Source: Aphrocallistes beatrix (Eukaryota > Porifera > Hexactinellida > Sceptrulophora > Aphrocallistidae). From it: a DNA stretch of 64,000 nt. Both the position numbers and the translations under genes were made by a program. The stretch is from contig OY725505.1 of the NCBI GenBank assembly GCA_963281255.1, forward strand, positions 2,666,001 through 2,730,000, in the 5' to 3' direction. This document shows positions 34,017 through 44,829 of the stretch, piece after piece. The notes beneath the pieces were generated by a model that worked only from the letters and a program-made list of their open reading frames with translations, was not told the DNA's origin and did no database searches. The stretch's first letter is position 1. Every line of letters starts with the position of its first letter.

Positions 34017-34124
34017 AATGAACATTTAGCGATACATTTCTCGCTCTGTCATTTTTAATTAAAATGATATTAATAGCATGCATATATCCCTAAACCTAAA
34101 TGTATGGAATATAGGAGTTACGAA

Positions 34125-34480
34125 ACAACTTTAGTGACATAATGTTAAAGAATTGAGTGTAATACTCTAGTTTCATACTCAGTAATGGGAGTAATCAGTT
34201 CTCTAAATATCCTTAGATTATCTCCATGGAAATGTCACAGATTATATATGTATTCTCTCAATTAATGAATAAGTGTAAGGTCATTAAAATAAAACCTTAA
34301 ATTGGGAGAAAAAATGCAACATAATACTAATGATTCGAGTCAGGATACAGGAGTAATTATACTACTAGATAAGCTTGAGGGGAATCATAATGCATGTGGT
34401 CTTAATCGACTATGCAGAAGTTCAAATGACAAATTTAAGTAGATAGGAGAATAAATCAGGGAAGTATTAGACATATAAAG
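34125..34480 (+). promoter_or_regulatory. Shared family B upstream block and TATA box of B1
   Basis: Contains AACTTTAGTGACATAATGTT and CAGTAATGGGAGTAATCAG, repeated upstream of B2 to B5, and ends in CATATAAAG (34472-34480). The box is about 275 bp before the B1 ATG, against about 60 bp for B4 and B5, because extra sequence with a hairpin lies in between. Confidence 0.55.
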
Positions 34481-34537
34481 GCTTTTAATAGCAAATCATC
34501 TCAATTCCAGAATTGAGATGATTTGCAATTAAAAGCC
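34480..34537. repeat. 58-base inverted repeat just after the B1 TATA box
   Basis: GGCTTTTAATAGCAAATCAT on the left is matched by its reverse complement on the right, about 28 bp per arm with a single mismatch and a very short loop. It begins on the last base of the TATA-like box, so it would form a hairpin at the start of a B1 transcript. Not present in B4 or B5. Confidence 0.7.
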
Positions 34538-34755
34538 ACAATCAATAAATGTGCTTCAATAATACGTGTAGATTAGGTCAAATCTTGAGATATTTAACAC
34601 TTGCATGCCCATAGCGAAAGTGAAAGTAAATTGAAAGTGAAAATGAAAATGGGGTCATTTCTATTTATACCTTTGATCCCAAAGGCATTGCAGGGTTAAA
34701 GAGAATCAAATATTGATCTGTGAACAAAATAGAATATTAATCTGTTGTATTGAAC

Positions 34756-35865
34756 ATGGAAAACCAGACGGAACAGAGCTACACATATTACGCGACGCTC
34801 CTGAACACTATTTTATTATTCAGTAACATTCCTTTCATCATCATCACAATATTCGTCATTGCCTATTATAGCTATAGAATAGTCGCGCTGTTTCGAGCAA
34901 GAAACATCCCTGATGAAAGTTTGAGTAAGAAAGAGTTTAGGAAGACCAATATCCTAGTCTATAAGTTCATATTGCTAATCCTATTAATTGAGTTGTCTTC
35001 AAACATTCTCAGAGCTGTATCTGGATGGGTTAATGCTCAATTCCCTACTTACCAGCTACAGTCCATTCCACTGACAAATTCATGTAGAGTAAACGTCAGG
35101 ATGGACTTTCAAATGGAAATGTATCCAAATGGATTGTTCGCTTATTTTCCTAGTATTTTTGAGATATTTATCATTCAATTATTGCAACCAATTGTATCTC
35201 TTCTACTTTACATTCTTAGAAGAAAATACTTGTCTCTTCCTTACAAAAATGTATGCAAACGTTGGTTGATTACAATTCTCATTAGAAGTTGCATTATATT
35301 TCTACTCTTTTTGTTCTATCAAACATTTTATTTTGCAACTTTTCTCATAACTTTATCCTTTCTCATCGATTTTATCATTTATTTGATAAACTCAAAGCGA
35401 TTCCATTCACTTCTGAAGAACCGGAAAGAAGTTGCAAGATTGCATTCATCTCCTGAGGAATACAGAGACAAGTCCAGAGTTCTATCTCAATACAAAGTAA
35501 CTTCTCTATACACTACAGTCGTATTCTTCATTCTAACGCTGACATACATCTTTTGGGGAATAAAATTAAACATTCATGGCTTCGTGAGAATTCTCTGTAC
35601 CATTAATCTAATCACGTTAGGATACTCACCTTTAATCTTCTACGATTCTACAACATTACATATTGCACACAAAGTGTCCTTTTCCTTTTTCTTCATCATA
35701 GAATCCCTGGACTATCTCTACCAGATACTCATATCGTTTGCCTATTGTACTATCTGCTTTGGAATAAGCATACGCTTGTGTAGACGAGTGAAAAGATTCA
35801 GAGAAATCAACACTTCGATTCGACCCTTAGTTACTAACTATCACAGTACGCTTTATCTGCAATGA
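34756..35865 (+). CDS. Receptor B1: family B seven-helix receptor, intronless
   Basis: 369 residues from the ATG at 34756 (MENQTEQSYT); an upstream in-frame TTG is not a eukaryotic start. The sequon NQT is at residue 3. Hydrophobic segments: about 12-40, 66-88, 132-154, 168-188, 189-212, 250-268 and 318-341, with a further apolar stretch at 278-296. Loops 41-65 and 213-249 and the tail after 341 are basic and so probably cytoplasmic. The TM5-TM6 loop (LLKNRKEVARLHSSPEEYRD) is the family signature. No DRY or NPxxY. The layout matches family A, suggesting distant common origin, but direct sequence identity is low. No named family recognised; chemoreceptor-like function is inference. Confidence 0.9.
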   Translation: MENQTEQSYTYYATLLNTILLFSNIPFIIITIFVIAYYSYRIVALFRARNIPDESLSKKEFRKTNILVYKFILLILLIELSSNILRAVSGWVNAQFPTYQLQSIPLTNSCRVNVRMDFQMEMYPNGLFAYFPSIFEIFIIQLLQPIVSLLLYILRRKYLSLPYKNVCKRWLITILIRSCIIFLLFLFYQTFYFATFLITLSFLIDFIIYLINSKRFHSLLKNRKEVARLHSSPEEYRDKSRVLSQYKVTSLYTTVVFFILTLTYIFWGIKLNIHGFVRILCTINLITLGYSPLIFYDSTTLHIAHKVSFSFFFIIESLDYLYQILISFAYCTICFGISIRLCRRVKRFREINTSIRPLVTNYHSTLYLQ

Positions 35866-36896
35866 GAGATTCTCAATCTTCCTCTGGATTTGATAAATTC
35901 TAAAGTTAAATTTTAATTGATAATAGTATTTTAATATTTGTGTTCTAATTTAGACTCATTGAAACAACTTCTTTGTAGTGTATGTATTTAAGTTGCTCAA
36001 TACATTTTAGGCTGATCAGAGTTATGTATAATACTTAACTTTATAATTTATGTGCATGATAATTCCATTGATGTTTTTGGAGGACATTGTTTCCAATGTG
36101 CTTCTAAACACAATTTAGGGGGAGCAATGCCAAGCGAGCGCAGAGAGCAAATAAAAAATTTCGCACGAAATGGGTTATCTCCATTTGTGAACTTCACTTA
36201 GTAGAATATTTCCATTAATTACTGATTAAATATCATTGACTTCATAATTAGATTGTAAATATAACTACAACATACATTCATGAATAGCGGTGAAACTTTG
36301 CGCAAAGTTTCGTGTATCGTCACTATGATAAAAAAAACATGGATTGGGTATTCACATTGGAAGATATTATCCATTGCAATCACTGCAGCCATCACTTCAA
36401 AACCCAACCTGGAACCATTTCCAGCTGATGGTATCAATGAATCTTGAATTTCCTCGCTGAAAGATTCCAAGCTCCTGTGGAAGCTGACAACATTTATTGT
36501 ATAATATGCTCACATTAAATGAAGTTCGTATATACTTCTTGATAAATGGCAAAATACATGTAAACTTTGTACATTAAACCCTAACAACGTTTTAATTGTA
36601 AGCACTAATGTGACTATGAGGGAGCTTGGCGTAAACATTGGTCTGGCAGCCGCCTGACCTGATAGCCGGCCCCGGCGCCTCATGGGTCCTGGAACCTGTG
36701 CACCTCTCCTTTTGGTAACTCTAGTTTCACCCTTTGATTAATGGACATTTACAATGCTAATAAATACAATAAAGAAATGTCTGTGCTTATAATGAACTAT
36801 AGAGTCTAGACTAAGAGTAATGCACATTAAATCCTAAAAATAACTGTGCTTAATGCATCAATGAGCTTATTTCATACTCTGATCATTCTAAACGTT
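35866..36896. other. Spacer between B1 and B2, no gene recognised
   Basis: 3' flank of B1, then unit flank sequence that recurs near 42350-42640. A minus-strand open frame at 36219-36470 lies in this repeated flank and shows no domain. A GC-rich patch is seen at 36640-36720. Confidence 0.5.
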
Positions 36897-37085
36897 GGTT
36901 CAACTTCCAATTGAGACCTCCGTTTCGAATAAACAGAGTGGCCCTCAGCCCTCTCCTACCCCAGGCACCTCCAGGTGATTGCGGGGTTGCTTATGGAGAG
37001 GAACCTCAGACCGGTTGAACCTACACACGCTCTCTTAGAAGAGAGCAATGCAGGCTAACGAAGAAAGCAATTAGCAAGTTGTCTT
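36897..37085. ncRNA. Candidate structured RNA block, copy 2 (upstream of B2)
   Basis: Second copy of the block at 33828-34016, same length (189 bp), about four substitutions, with the listed stems unchanged. It lies 767 bp before the B2 ATG, as copy 1 lies 740 bp before B1. It is followed by about 240 bp not present after copy 1. No copy upstream of B4 or B5. Confidence 0.4.
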
Positions 37086-37424
37086 AATACGGTGTTTACG
37101 TTTTTCAAAACTCAAAATCTCTTTCCATACAAATAGAATGACATGGAGAGATATTTAGGAATTGTCTGCTTCTCTATTGCTATCTGCTCTTTTATACTTT
37201 CACTGTGCATACTCAATGAATTTTGTCCTGAATCAAATCTAAATTTAAAATGTAATCAATATTATTGTGTCTAATTAGTTTTGAATCCTTGAGCTTCTCT
37301 TTCAAATGATTAGATTAGAACATTTAGCGATACATTTATCGTTCTGTCATTTTTAATTAAAACAAAGAATAATAGCTTGCATACTATATCCCCTAAATCT
37401 ATATTTATAGAATAAAGGAAGTCT

Positions 37425-37798
37425 AAACAACTTTAGTGACATAATGTTAAAGAATTGAATGTAATTCTCCAGTTTCATACTCTATTAACACTAAATATGC
37501 ACATGGATCATCTTTAGGAAAATATCACAGAATATGATGTATTCTCAAAATTGAATAATAAGTGTAAGGTAGCAATTTCAAATGATATGAACAAAGTGCT
37601 AACTTTCAGATCCCTGAGCAATAACATGAGTAATCTGCAGTTCTTTAATTATACACGTAATTATTAGATAAACATAAAGGAAATATCATCATGTATGTGT
37701 TCTTAATTTACGAAGAGGTTAAATAACCAATATATGTGGATAGGAGATTAAATCATGGCAGTGTTTGCTTGTGTTAATTAGACATACAAGTATAAAGG
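37425..37798 (+). promoter_or_regulatory. Shared family B upstream block and TATA box of B2
   Basis: Same block as upstream of B1, ending in TATAAAGG (37791-37798) about 54-61 bp before the B2 ATG. Confidence 0.6.
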
Positions 37799-37851
37799 CT
37801 TTTAACTGGAACTAATAAATCGTATAATATTTAACTTGCTGTTTATTGAAC

Positions 37852-38961
37852 ATGGAAAACCAGACGGAGCATAGCTCTTCATATTGCGTGACGCTCTTGA
37901 ACACTATTTTATTATTCAGTAACATTCCTTTCATCATCATCACAATATTCGTCATTGCCTATTATAGCTATAGAATAGTTGCTCTGTTTCGAGCAAGAAA
38001 CATCCCTGATGAAAGTTTGAGTAAAAAGGAGTTTAGGAAGACCAATATCCTAGTCCATAAGTTCATATTGCTAATCCTACTAACTGAGTTGTCTTCAAAC
38101 ATTCTCAGAGCTGTATCTGGCTTGGTGTATGGTCAATTCCCTATTTACCAGTTACAGTCTATTCCACTGACAAATTCATGTAGAATTGATGTCAGGATGG
38201 ACTTTCAAATGGTATTATTCCCTAATGGATGGTTTGTTCATTTTCCTAATTTACTCAAGATTTTTATCATCCAAACTTTGCAGCCAACTGTCTCTCTTCT
38301 CCTTAACATTCTCAGAAGAAAATACTTGTCTCTTCCTCACATAAATATATGCAAACATTGGTGGATGACAATACTTATTAGAAATTGCATTATATTTCTA
38401 CTTTCTTTGTTCTATCAAACATTTTATTTTGCAACTTTTCTCATAACTTTATCCTTCCTCATCGATTTTATCATTTATTTGATAAACTCAAAGCGATTCC
38501 ATTCACTTCTGAAGAACCGGAAAGAAGTTGCAAGATTGCATTCATCTTCTGAGGAATACAGAGACAAGTCCAGAGTTCTATCTCAATACAAAGTAACTTC
38601 TCTATACACTACAGTCGTATTCTTCATTCTAATACTGACATACACCTTTTGGGGAACAAAATGGATCATTCATGGCTTCGTGAGAATTCTCTGTACCATT
38701 AATCTAATCACGTTAGGATACTCACCTTTAATCTTCTACGATTCTACAACATTACATATTGCACACAATGTGTCCTTTTCCCTTTTCTTCATCGAACGAT
38801 TCCTGGACTATCTCTACCAGATACTCATATCGTTTGCCTATTGTACTATCTGTATTGGAATAAGCATACGCTTGTATAGACGAGTGAAAAGATTCAGAGA
38901 AATCAACACTTCAATTCGGCCCTTAGTTACTAACTATCACAGTACGCTTTATGTGCGATGA
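37852..38961 (+). CDS. Receptor B2: family B seven-helix receptor, intronless
   Basis: 369 residues from ATG 37852 (MENQTEHSSSYCVTLLNTIL). The first 90 residues and residues 200-330 are nearly identical to B1, but residues 95-180 (end of the TM2-TM3 outer loop, TM3 and the loop to TM4) differ markedly: RIDVRMDFQMVLFPNGWFVH, FPNLLKIFIIQTLQPTV, HINICKHWWMTILIRNC. This is the most distinct member of family B. Intact, with the family signature in the TM5-TM6 loop. Confidence 0.9.
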   Translation: MENQTEHSSSYCVTLLNTILLFSNIPFIIITIFVIAYYSYRIVALFRARNIPDESLSKKEFRKTNILVHKFILLILLTELSSNILRAVSGLVYGQFPIYQLQSIPLTNSCRIDVRMDFQMVLFPNGWFVHFPNLLKIFIIQTLQPTVSLLLNILRRKYLSLPHINICKHWWMTILIRNCIIFLLSLFYQTFYFATFLITLSFLIDFIIYLINSKRFHSLLKNRKEVARLHSSSEEYRDKSRVLSQYKVTSLYTTVVFFILILTYTFWGTKWIIHGFVRILCTINLITLGYSPLIFYDSTTLHIAHNVSFSLFFIERFLDYLYQILISFAYCTICIGISIRLYRRVKRFREINTSIRPLVTNYHSTLYVR

Positions 38962-40016
38962 GAGATTCTCAATCTTCCTCTGGATCTGATAAATTCTGAA
39001 GTCTGAGCTATTAAGTTAAATTTTAATTGCTAATGGTACTTTAATTTCTGTGCTCTAAATTTAACCTCCTTGAAATATCTTCTTTGTAGTGTGACTATAT
39101 AAGTTGTTATAATTATCAGACTGACCCGTATTACGTATACCACTTGTAAATCGTCATGATAATTGCAAGATGTTTTCAGAGTGCATTTTTGAACAAAAAT
39201 GGATTGGAAACGATGCCGAGCTAGCGCCGAGAGCAAGCGAAACTTCACTCAGAATTGATTTCTTTTGTTTTGCCTGCCAAACGTGGTCTCCACTTGCTAA
39301 ATTTGGGTCTCTTTGACTAATTTTGGCAATATTTGGAACGGGGGACCAGTTTTGACTGCCAAAATTAGTCTGGGGGACCAGTTTGGTACAGTTTCTGTAG
39401 AGAAATACCTTTGTGGCAAGGCCATATGTATGCCTGTATCTCCGTACGCGCGCTACTGCGAAATTTAACAGTTTGATTTTACTAAATTTCGCATATAGGA
39501 TCTCTTTATGATGTAAGTATTCATCGTCAATATTTTTCGGAAATCTCATCGCTTCCAGTTTTTATAAGCGTACTATATTCATAATTTTTAACACTTTAAT
39601 AATTTACTACTACGAGTTATTAACATATGTATACGTATACACTATACATATTTTCACCGACCAAAAGTGGCTTTGATCTCACAATCACAACGAAACAACA
39701 ACGAACAAATCTAATACTGTAGTTTTTGCTTATACGTATTAGTTATCTGTAGCCATTTGACCAGGGTACTCAACTTTGATTGCTATCTGCTCCACAACCA
39801 GCCTCTCAATTCAGTTGCCAGCTATGGCATTGTATGAGTCCTAGATCTACTTATATTTCTTATTGTTTTAAAAACTAGTTTTTCCAACAACTTAATTAAT
39901 CTTTAAAATATGACATACGAATCAAACTGGTTGCCAACCTGGTTCCTGAACCAAATGTGGCGGCCAAAACTAGTTCCCTGACCAATTTTGACCTGACAGT
40001 ACTCAGTTTTGTTACG
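38962..40016. other. Spacer after B2: 3' flank and degenerate repeats
   Basis: 3' flank of B2, then sequence with repeated fragments such as GGGGGACCAGTTT (39339-39400) and CCAAAACTAG (about 39964-39973), probably an old transposon. The minus-strand frames at 39030-39549 fall in these repeats and are not called. Confidence 0.45.
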
Positions 40017-40382
40017 AAATATTTGGACCCCACAGAACCACTATTTCAGTGTTACGCTGAAATGATTGCTCCTCCAGTTAGTTTCGGCTAGTTCCTTGTG
40101 CTGCCGTTATGGACAAGTTCTACTGTATTCCACTTAAGTCCATTTCATTGTGTTTTATCACAGTAATATTCCTTTATGATGTGAGGGAATAAATAATTTC
40201 AGCACCTAGGGGAGACCAATCATTCCAGAGTAGTCATATATTTCAGTTTAACACTGAAAGATCTGGTTCCGAGAGGGATTCAAATATTTCGAAATATAAG
40301 GACCTGGGGGACCAATCATTTCAGAGGGGTCCATATATTTCAGTATAACACTAAATATTGGTTCCGGGGATCCAAATATTTT
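40017..40382. mobile_element. MITE-like element with long imperfect inverted ends
   Basis: The left end (AAATATTTGGACCCCACAGA, then TTTCAGTGTTACGCTGAAAT) and the right end are imperfect reverse complements over about 70 bases. Non-coding. Superfamily not determined. Confidence 0.5.
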
Positions 40383-40409
40383 AGGGTTCATCTATTTCAT
40401 GACAGTTAT

Positions 40410-40753
40410 CTAAATAAACTTAAATTATCTTCAGGAAGATATCAAAGATTAGTTGGATGAATAAGTGTAAGGTCAGGAAATTAAAACAAATTCTTAAATT
40501 GTGGGAAAAGTACCAACATAATGCTAATGAATTGAGTATATTAGTAGCTGAACAATTCCAACTGATAACACCAAAGTGCTTTCTTTCAGTTCCACAATCA
40601 GTAACAGGAGTAATCAGTTCTTTTATTATAGATTACTAGATAAGCTTAAAGGGAATACCATGATGCATGTGTTCCTTATATACTATGCAGAGGTTCTAGT
40701 TATCAATTTAAGTGGATGGGAGATTAAATCAGGGAAGTATTAGGCGTATAAAG
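40410..40753 (+). promoter_or_regulatory. Family B upstream block and TATA-like box of B3
   Basis: Follows the B-unit upstream block (TTATCTTCAGGAAGATATCA, ATGAATAAGTGTAAGGT). The TATA-like GTATAAAG is at 40746-40753, about 155 bp before the B3 ATG. Confidence 0.5.
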
Positions 40754-40905
40754 ACATTTATTTGCAACATCATCTCAATTCTGGGATATCAATAAATGTA
40801 TTTCAATGTTACGTGGTAGATTAGATGAAATCTTGAGATATTTAAAGAGAGTTGAATTGATCTGTGATCATAAATAATAGAATATTAACTTGCTGTTTAT
40901 TGAAC

Positions 40906-41191
40906 ATGGAGAATCAGACGGAGCATAACTCTTCATATTACGCAACGCTCTTAAACACTATTTTATTATTCAGTAACATTCCTTTCATCATCATCACAAT
41001 ATTCGTCATTGCCTATTATAGCTATAGGATAATCGCTCTGTTTCGAGTAAGAAACATCCCTGATGAAAGTTTGAGTAAGAAAGAGTTTAGGAAGACCAAT
41101 ATCCTAGTCTATAAGTTCATATTGCTAATCCTACTAAATGAGTTGTCTTCAAACATTCTCAGAGCTGTATCTGGCTGGGTGTATGGTCAAT
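40906..41191 (+). pseudogene. Receptor B3: family B receptor truncated by transposon insertions
   Basis: ATG 40906 opens MENQTEHNSSYYATLLNTIL and the frame follows family B through TM1 and TM2 to WVYGQ (about 95 codons). Homology then ends abruptly at 41191 in Helitron-like sequence. What follows on the far side (from 41882) is not the rest of the gene but unit upstream sequence, so the 3' part was also deleted or lost by recombination. Confidence 0.85.
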
Positions 41192-41221
41192 GCACGGCAG
41201 TTTCTTCAATCAATTCGTTAC

Positions 41222-41258
<37 letters not shown>

Positions 41259-41806
41259 TATATATATACAAGCGCGCTTCGCGCTTGCTTGCGCTGCGCG
41301 GCTGGCGGACACTTCATGTCCGCCGGAGGCTCCCTTCGGTCGCCTGGAGTCACATTGGTTAATTATAAGGGAGATAACATCTCTAAATATGTCTGTTCTA
41401 CTGTGCTAATCGATATCACTCGAAAAATCACCAAATTTGTCAATTTTAAAATTTTTGATGCGTAATGATGACGTCATAACAAAGTGATGAGTCATCATTT
41501 TTTGATGAAAGTCGCATCATATGTGAGGTATGTTAGTATACAGATTCTATTAAAATTTCAGCCTTCTATCTCCTATAATGGCTGAGTTATGCCCGAATAA
41601 CTGTGTTGCTTAACTTTTAAAAATGTGACAATGACGTCATAATTCCATGATGAGTCGACATTTTGCTCTGAACTCAGAACTTACTGGAGCCATAGCCAAA
41701 AGACTCCCACATGCCAAAAATCAGCCTTCTGCGCCCGGCAGTTTCTTCAATCAATTCGTTACAGATATATATATATATATATACAATCATCGAGTTTTAA
41801 TAGTAA

Positions 41807-41858
<52 letters not shown>

Positions 41859-41881
41859 TAATCGAGTTTTAATAGTAAGGA
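41192..41881 (-). mobile_element. Helitron-like element (outer copy, 3' truncated) interrupting B3
   Basis: On the minus strand it begins TCCTTACTATTAAAACTCG at 41881, with host base A before it. The undisturbed target is seen at 33537 and 45665 (AATCAAGATGTAATACTG-like). Its (TA)n tract received a second copy (41269-41809). The outer copy ends near the CTGCCGTGC junction at 41192 and lacks its 3' part. Confidence 0.7.
41269..41809 (-). mobile_element. Helitron-like element (complete inner copy, 541 bp)
   Basis: Read on the minus strand: starts TCCTTACTATTAAAACTCG (41809) and ends GCGCGAAGCGCGCTTG (41269), with the terminal hairpin CAAGCGCG/CGCGCTTG. Flanks on both sides are TA repeats of the outer copy, so insertion was again between A and T with no recognisable duplication. 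Internal sequence includes repeated ATGACGTCAT. Short open frames over it are not genes. Confidence 0.7.
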
Positions 41882-42656
41882 TGTAATACTGATGTAATAG
41901 TGGAGAGAAAGATGATATTTTATATTCATGGTTATATGCTAATTGTTTTGTGCTATCATTTCATCCAACCTAAAGATAAACCCCTGAAGCTTACTACACA
42001 GGCTAACTCTTCCTATTTTATTGTTGAACCATATATGTTACAATGAAGCAATAACATCATCTCTACGCCTATGAATGTGAGTTTTATTCATGACAAACTC
42101 ATGACCAAATTTCTGAACATTTGTTTAATTAACCTCTGGCCACGATTTGTTTGGTTTAACCCTACTTTGGTTAGGAATGTTGAATTGAAAGTGAATTGAA
42201 AATGAAAATGAAAGTGGATTTTTTTCTATTTATACCTTTGACCCCAAGTCATCTTAGGGTTTTAATTAAATACCAAAAGTATAGAGGAGAGGTCAAAACG
42301 TAGTTAGACGTTTTGACTCGAAATTAATATATTTCGTTTATCATCACTATATGTAAATAACAAAGATTGAGTATTCACAATGGAAGGAAGATATTATATA
42401 TTGCAATTACTGTTATTACTTCAAAACCAAAAAAAAAGTCCAAATTTGTGAGAAGCCATTGATGCCTATGCACACTTTCTGACTGTTAGTGTTAGGTCTT
42501 GAACTTTGAACTTCAACACTCTGCGCATGCATAATTATAACATGGAATCGGCAGTATATATGTGAACATTGTGTGAAATGCTCTCTGTTCAACGGAAAAT
42601 TTCCAACCTGAAACCATTTCCAGTTGATGAGACAGTATATTTTAATCATAAAATAT
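41882..42656. other. Unit flank upstream of B4, no gene
   Basis: Non-coding sequence duplicated at 45660-46235 upstream of B5. No gene seen. Confidence 0.5.
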
Positions 42657-42730
42657 GTAGAGTTTTGATCAGAAATGTGGAATTTGTATTAAGTAGTATT
42701 GAAATTCCACATTTCTGATAAAAATTCTAC
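42657..42730. repeat. Inverted repeat upstream of B4
   Basis: About 29-bp imperfect arms (GTAGAGTTTTGATCAGAAAT and its complement) around a 16-base loop; counterpart of 46236-46313. Confidence 0.65.
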
Positions 42731-42834
42731 CTTAGTTTCCTGACATAAATTTCTCGTTCTGTCATTTTTGATTAAAATGAGAGTAATAGCATGTATATAT
42801 CCCTAAACCTAAATGTAATATATGAGGTATTCAA

Positions 42835-43030
42835 TAACTTTAGTGACATAATGTTAAATAATTGAATGTAATACTCCAGTCATACTCAGTAATGGGAGTA
42901 ATCAGTTCTCAAATATCCTTAGGTTATCTTCAGGGAAATATCACAGAATATATATTCTCAGTTGATGAATAAGTGTAAGTAACATTTTCAACTGATAACA
43001 TTATTCAGAGAAGCGATAGATATATAAAGG
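42835..43030 (+). promoter_or_regulatory. Family B upstream block and TATA box of B4
   Basis: AACTTTAGTGACATAATGTT-type block ending in TATATAAAGG (43021-43030), 51-60 bp before the B4 ATG. Confidence 0.65.
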
Positions 43031-43080
43031 CTTTTAATTTATACTCATAAATAATAGAATATTAAATTTCTGTATTGAAC

Positions 43081-44190
43081 ATGACAAACCAGACGGAGCA
43101 TAGCTCTTCATATTACGCAACGCTCTTGAACACTATTTTATTATTCAGTAACATTCCTTTCATCATCATCACAATATTCGTCATTGTCTATTATAGCTAT
43201 AGGATAGTCGCTCTGTTTCGAGCAAGAAACATCCCTGATGAAAGTTTGAGTAAGAAAGAGTTTAGGAAGACCAATATCCTAGTCTATAAGTTCATATTGA
43301 TAATCCTACTAATTGAGTTGTCTTCAAACATTCTCAGAGCTCTAGAAGGCTGGGTGTATGGTCAATTCCCTACTTACCAGCTACAGTCTATTCCACTCAC
43401 AAATTCATGTAGAGTAAACGTCAGGATGGATTTCCAAATGGAAATGTATCCAAATGGATTTTTCGCTTATTTTCCTAGTATTTTAGAGATCTTTATCATT
43501 CAATTATTGCAACCAATTATCTCTCTTCTACTTTACATTCTCAGAAGAAAATACTTGTCTCTTCCTTACAGAAATGTATGCAAACGTTGGTTGATTACAA
43601 TACTCATTAGAAGTTGCATTATATTTCTTCTTTCTTTGTTCTATCAAACATTTTATTTTGCAATTTTTCTCATAACTTTATCCTTCCTCATCGATTTTAT
43701 CATTTATTTGATAAACTCAAAGCGATTCCATTCACTTCTGAAGAACCGGAAAGAAGTTGCAAGATTGCATTCATCTCCTGAGGAATACAGAGACAAGTCC
43801 AGAGTTCTATCTCAATACAAAGTAACTTCTCTATACACTACAGTCGTATTCTCCATTCTAACGCTGACATACATATTTTGGGAAATAAAATGGATCATTC
43901 ATGGCTTCGTGAGAATTCTCTGTACCATTAATCTAATCACGTTAGGATACTCACCTTTAATCTTCTACGATTCTACAACATTACATATTGCACACAAAGT
44001 GTCCTTTGTCCTTTTCTTCATCGAACGATCCCTGAATTACCTCTACCAGATACTCATATCGTTTGCCTATTGTACTGTCTGCTTTGGAATAAGCATACGC
44101 TTGTATAGACGAGTGAAAATATTCAAAGAAATCAACACTTCGATTCGACCCTTAGTTACTAACTATCACAGTTCGCTTTATGTGCAATGA
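43081..44190 (+). CDS. Receptor B4: family B seven-helix receptor, intronless
   Basis: 369 residues from ATG 43081 (MTNQTEHSSSYYATLLNTIL); sequon NQT kept. Closest to B5 and B1. Differences are concentrated in the TM2-TM3 region (ALEGWVYGQFPTYQLQSIPL) and the C-terminal quarter (HKVSFVLFFIERSLNYLYQI). All seven hydrophobic segments and the TM5-TM6 loop signature are present. Upstream region nearly identical to B5 for several hundred bases, so the pair duplicated recently. Confidence 0.9.
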   Translation: MTNQTEHSSSYYATLLNTILLFSNIPFIIITIFVIVYYSYRIVALFRARNIPDESLSKKEFRKTNILVYKFILIILLIELSSNILRALEGWVYGQFPTYQLQSIPLTNSCRVNVRMDFQMEMYPNGFFAYFPSILEIFIIQLLQPIISLLLYILRRKYLSLPYRNVCKRWLITILIRSCIIFLLSLFYQTFYFAIFLITLSFLIDFIIYLINSKRFHSLLKNRKEVARLHSSPEEYRDKSRVLSQYKVTSLYTTVVFSILTLTYIFWEIKWIIHGFVRILCTINLITLGYSPLIFYDSTTLHIAHKVSFVLFFIERSLNYLYQILISFAYCTVCFGISIRLYRRVKIFKEINTSIRPLVTNYHSSLYVQ

Positions 44191-44640
44191 GAGATTCTCA
44201 ATCTTCCCTGGATCTTAAAATCTAAAGATTGAGCTATAAACTTTACTATTTGTGCTCTACTTAAACTCATTGAAATAATTTCTTTGTATTGTAAGTATTT
44301 AAACTTTTAATACATTTTAGACTGACTGGTATTATGTATAGGACTTAATTCAAAAAATTATAAATCATTATAATTTCATGATCAGTATAGTGTTTTCTTG
44401 GGGTGGACGTGGGGGGCTCAGCCCCCTTTTTTTGCTAGGGTCATAGACGCCGAACCCTGGGGCGGCTGGGGAACTCGAGCCCCTCCCCTCGATTTGGGCG
44501 CAATACAAAATTTAGGGCTGAGCTCCCTTGGAACCCTGAAATTGTCCTCAGATTTCGAAAATTTCGGCGCTCCTGGCTCATCCCGAGGGGGGCGCTCCCC
44601 TCAGTCACTATTCAATTCTCCAAAATAAAAACAATTACCT
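44191..44640. other. 3' flank of B4 and a GC-rich patch
   Basis: 44398-44628 is much more GC-rich than its surroundings, with strings such as GGGGGGCTCAGCCCCC and GAGCCCCTCCCCTCG. An open frame across it is low-complexity and looks like the body of an old transposon. No gene called. Confidence 0.45.
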
Positions 44641-44829
44641 TGTTATTAATTAGGAGAGTAAAATTAAAAATTTCTTATTCAATCTATAATGGCAAGCTTT
44701 GCTCTTGATGCAAACTAGTTGAAGATCGTTATCTGAATATTTTATAATGAAAGTACATGAATAAAACAATTTATACTACAAAGATTTGATGATGAGACAA
44801 AAAACGATTTCATAGAAATTTTTGGTTAC

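Noticed and set aside
34750-34755. Upstream TTG start two codons before the family B ATG
   Set aside because: A TTG start is not expected in an animal nuclear gene; the ATG two codons later is conserved in B1, B2, B4 and B5.
36219-36470. Minus-strand 83-residue open frame between B1 and B2
   Set aside because: Lies in receptor-unit flank sequence that is also present, without the frame, near 42350-42640.
44398-44628. 76-residue open frame in a GC-rich patch
   Set aside because: Low complexity, no splice context, and resembles transposon debris seen elsewhere in the window.
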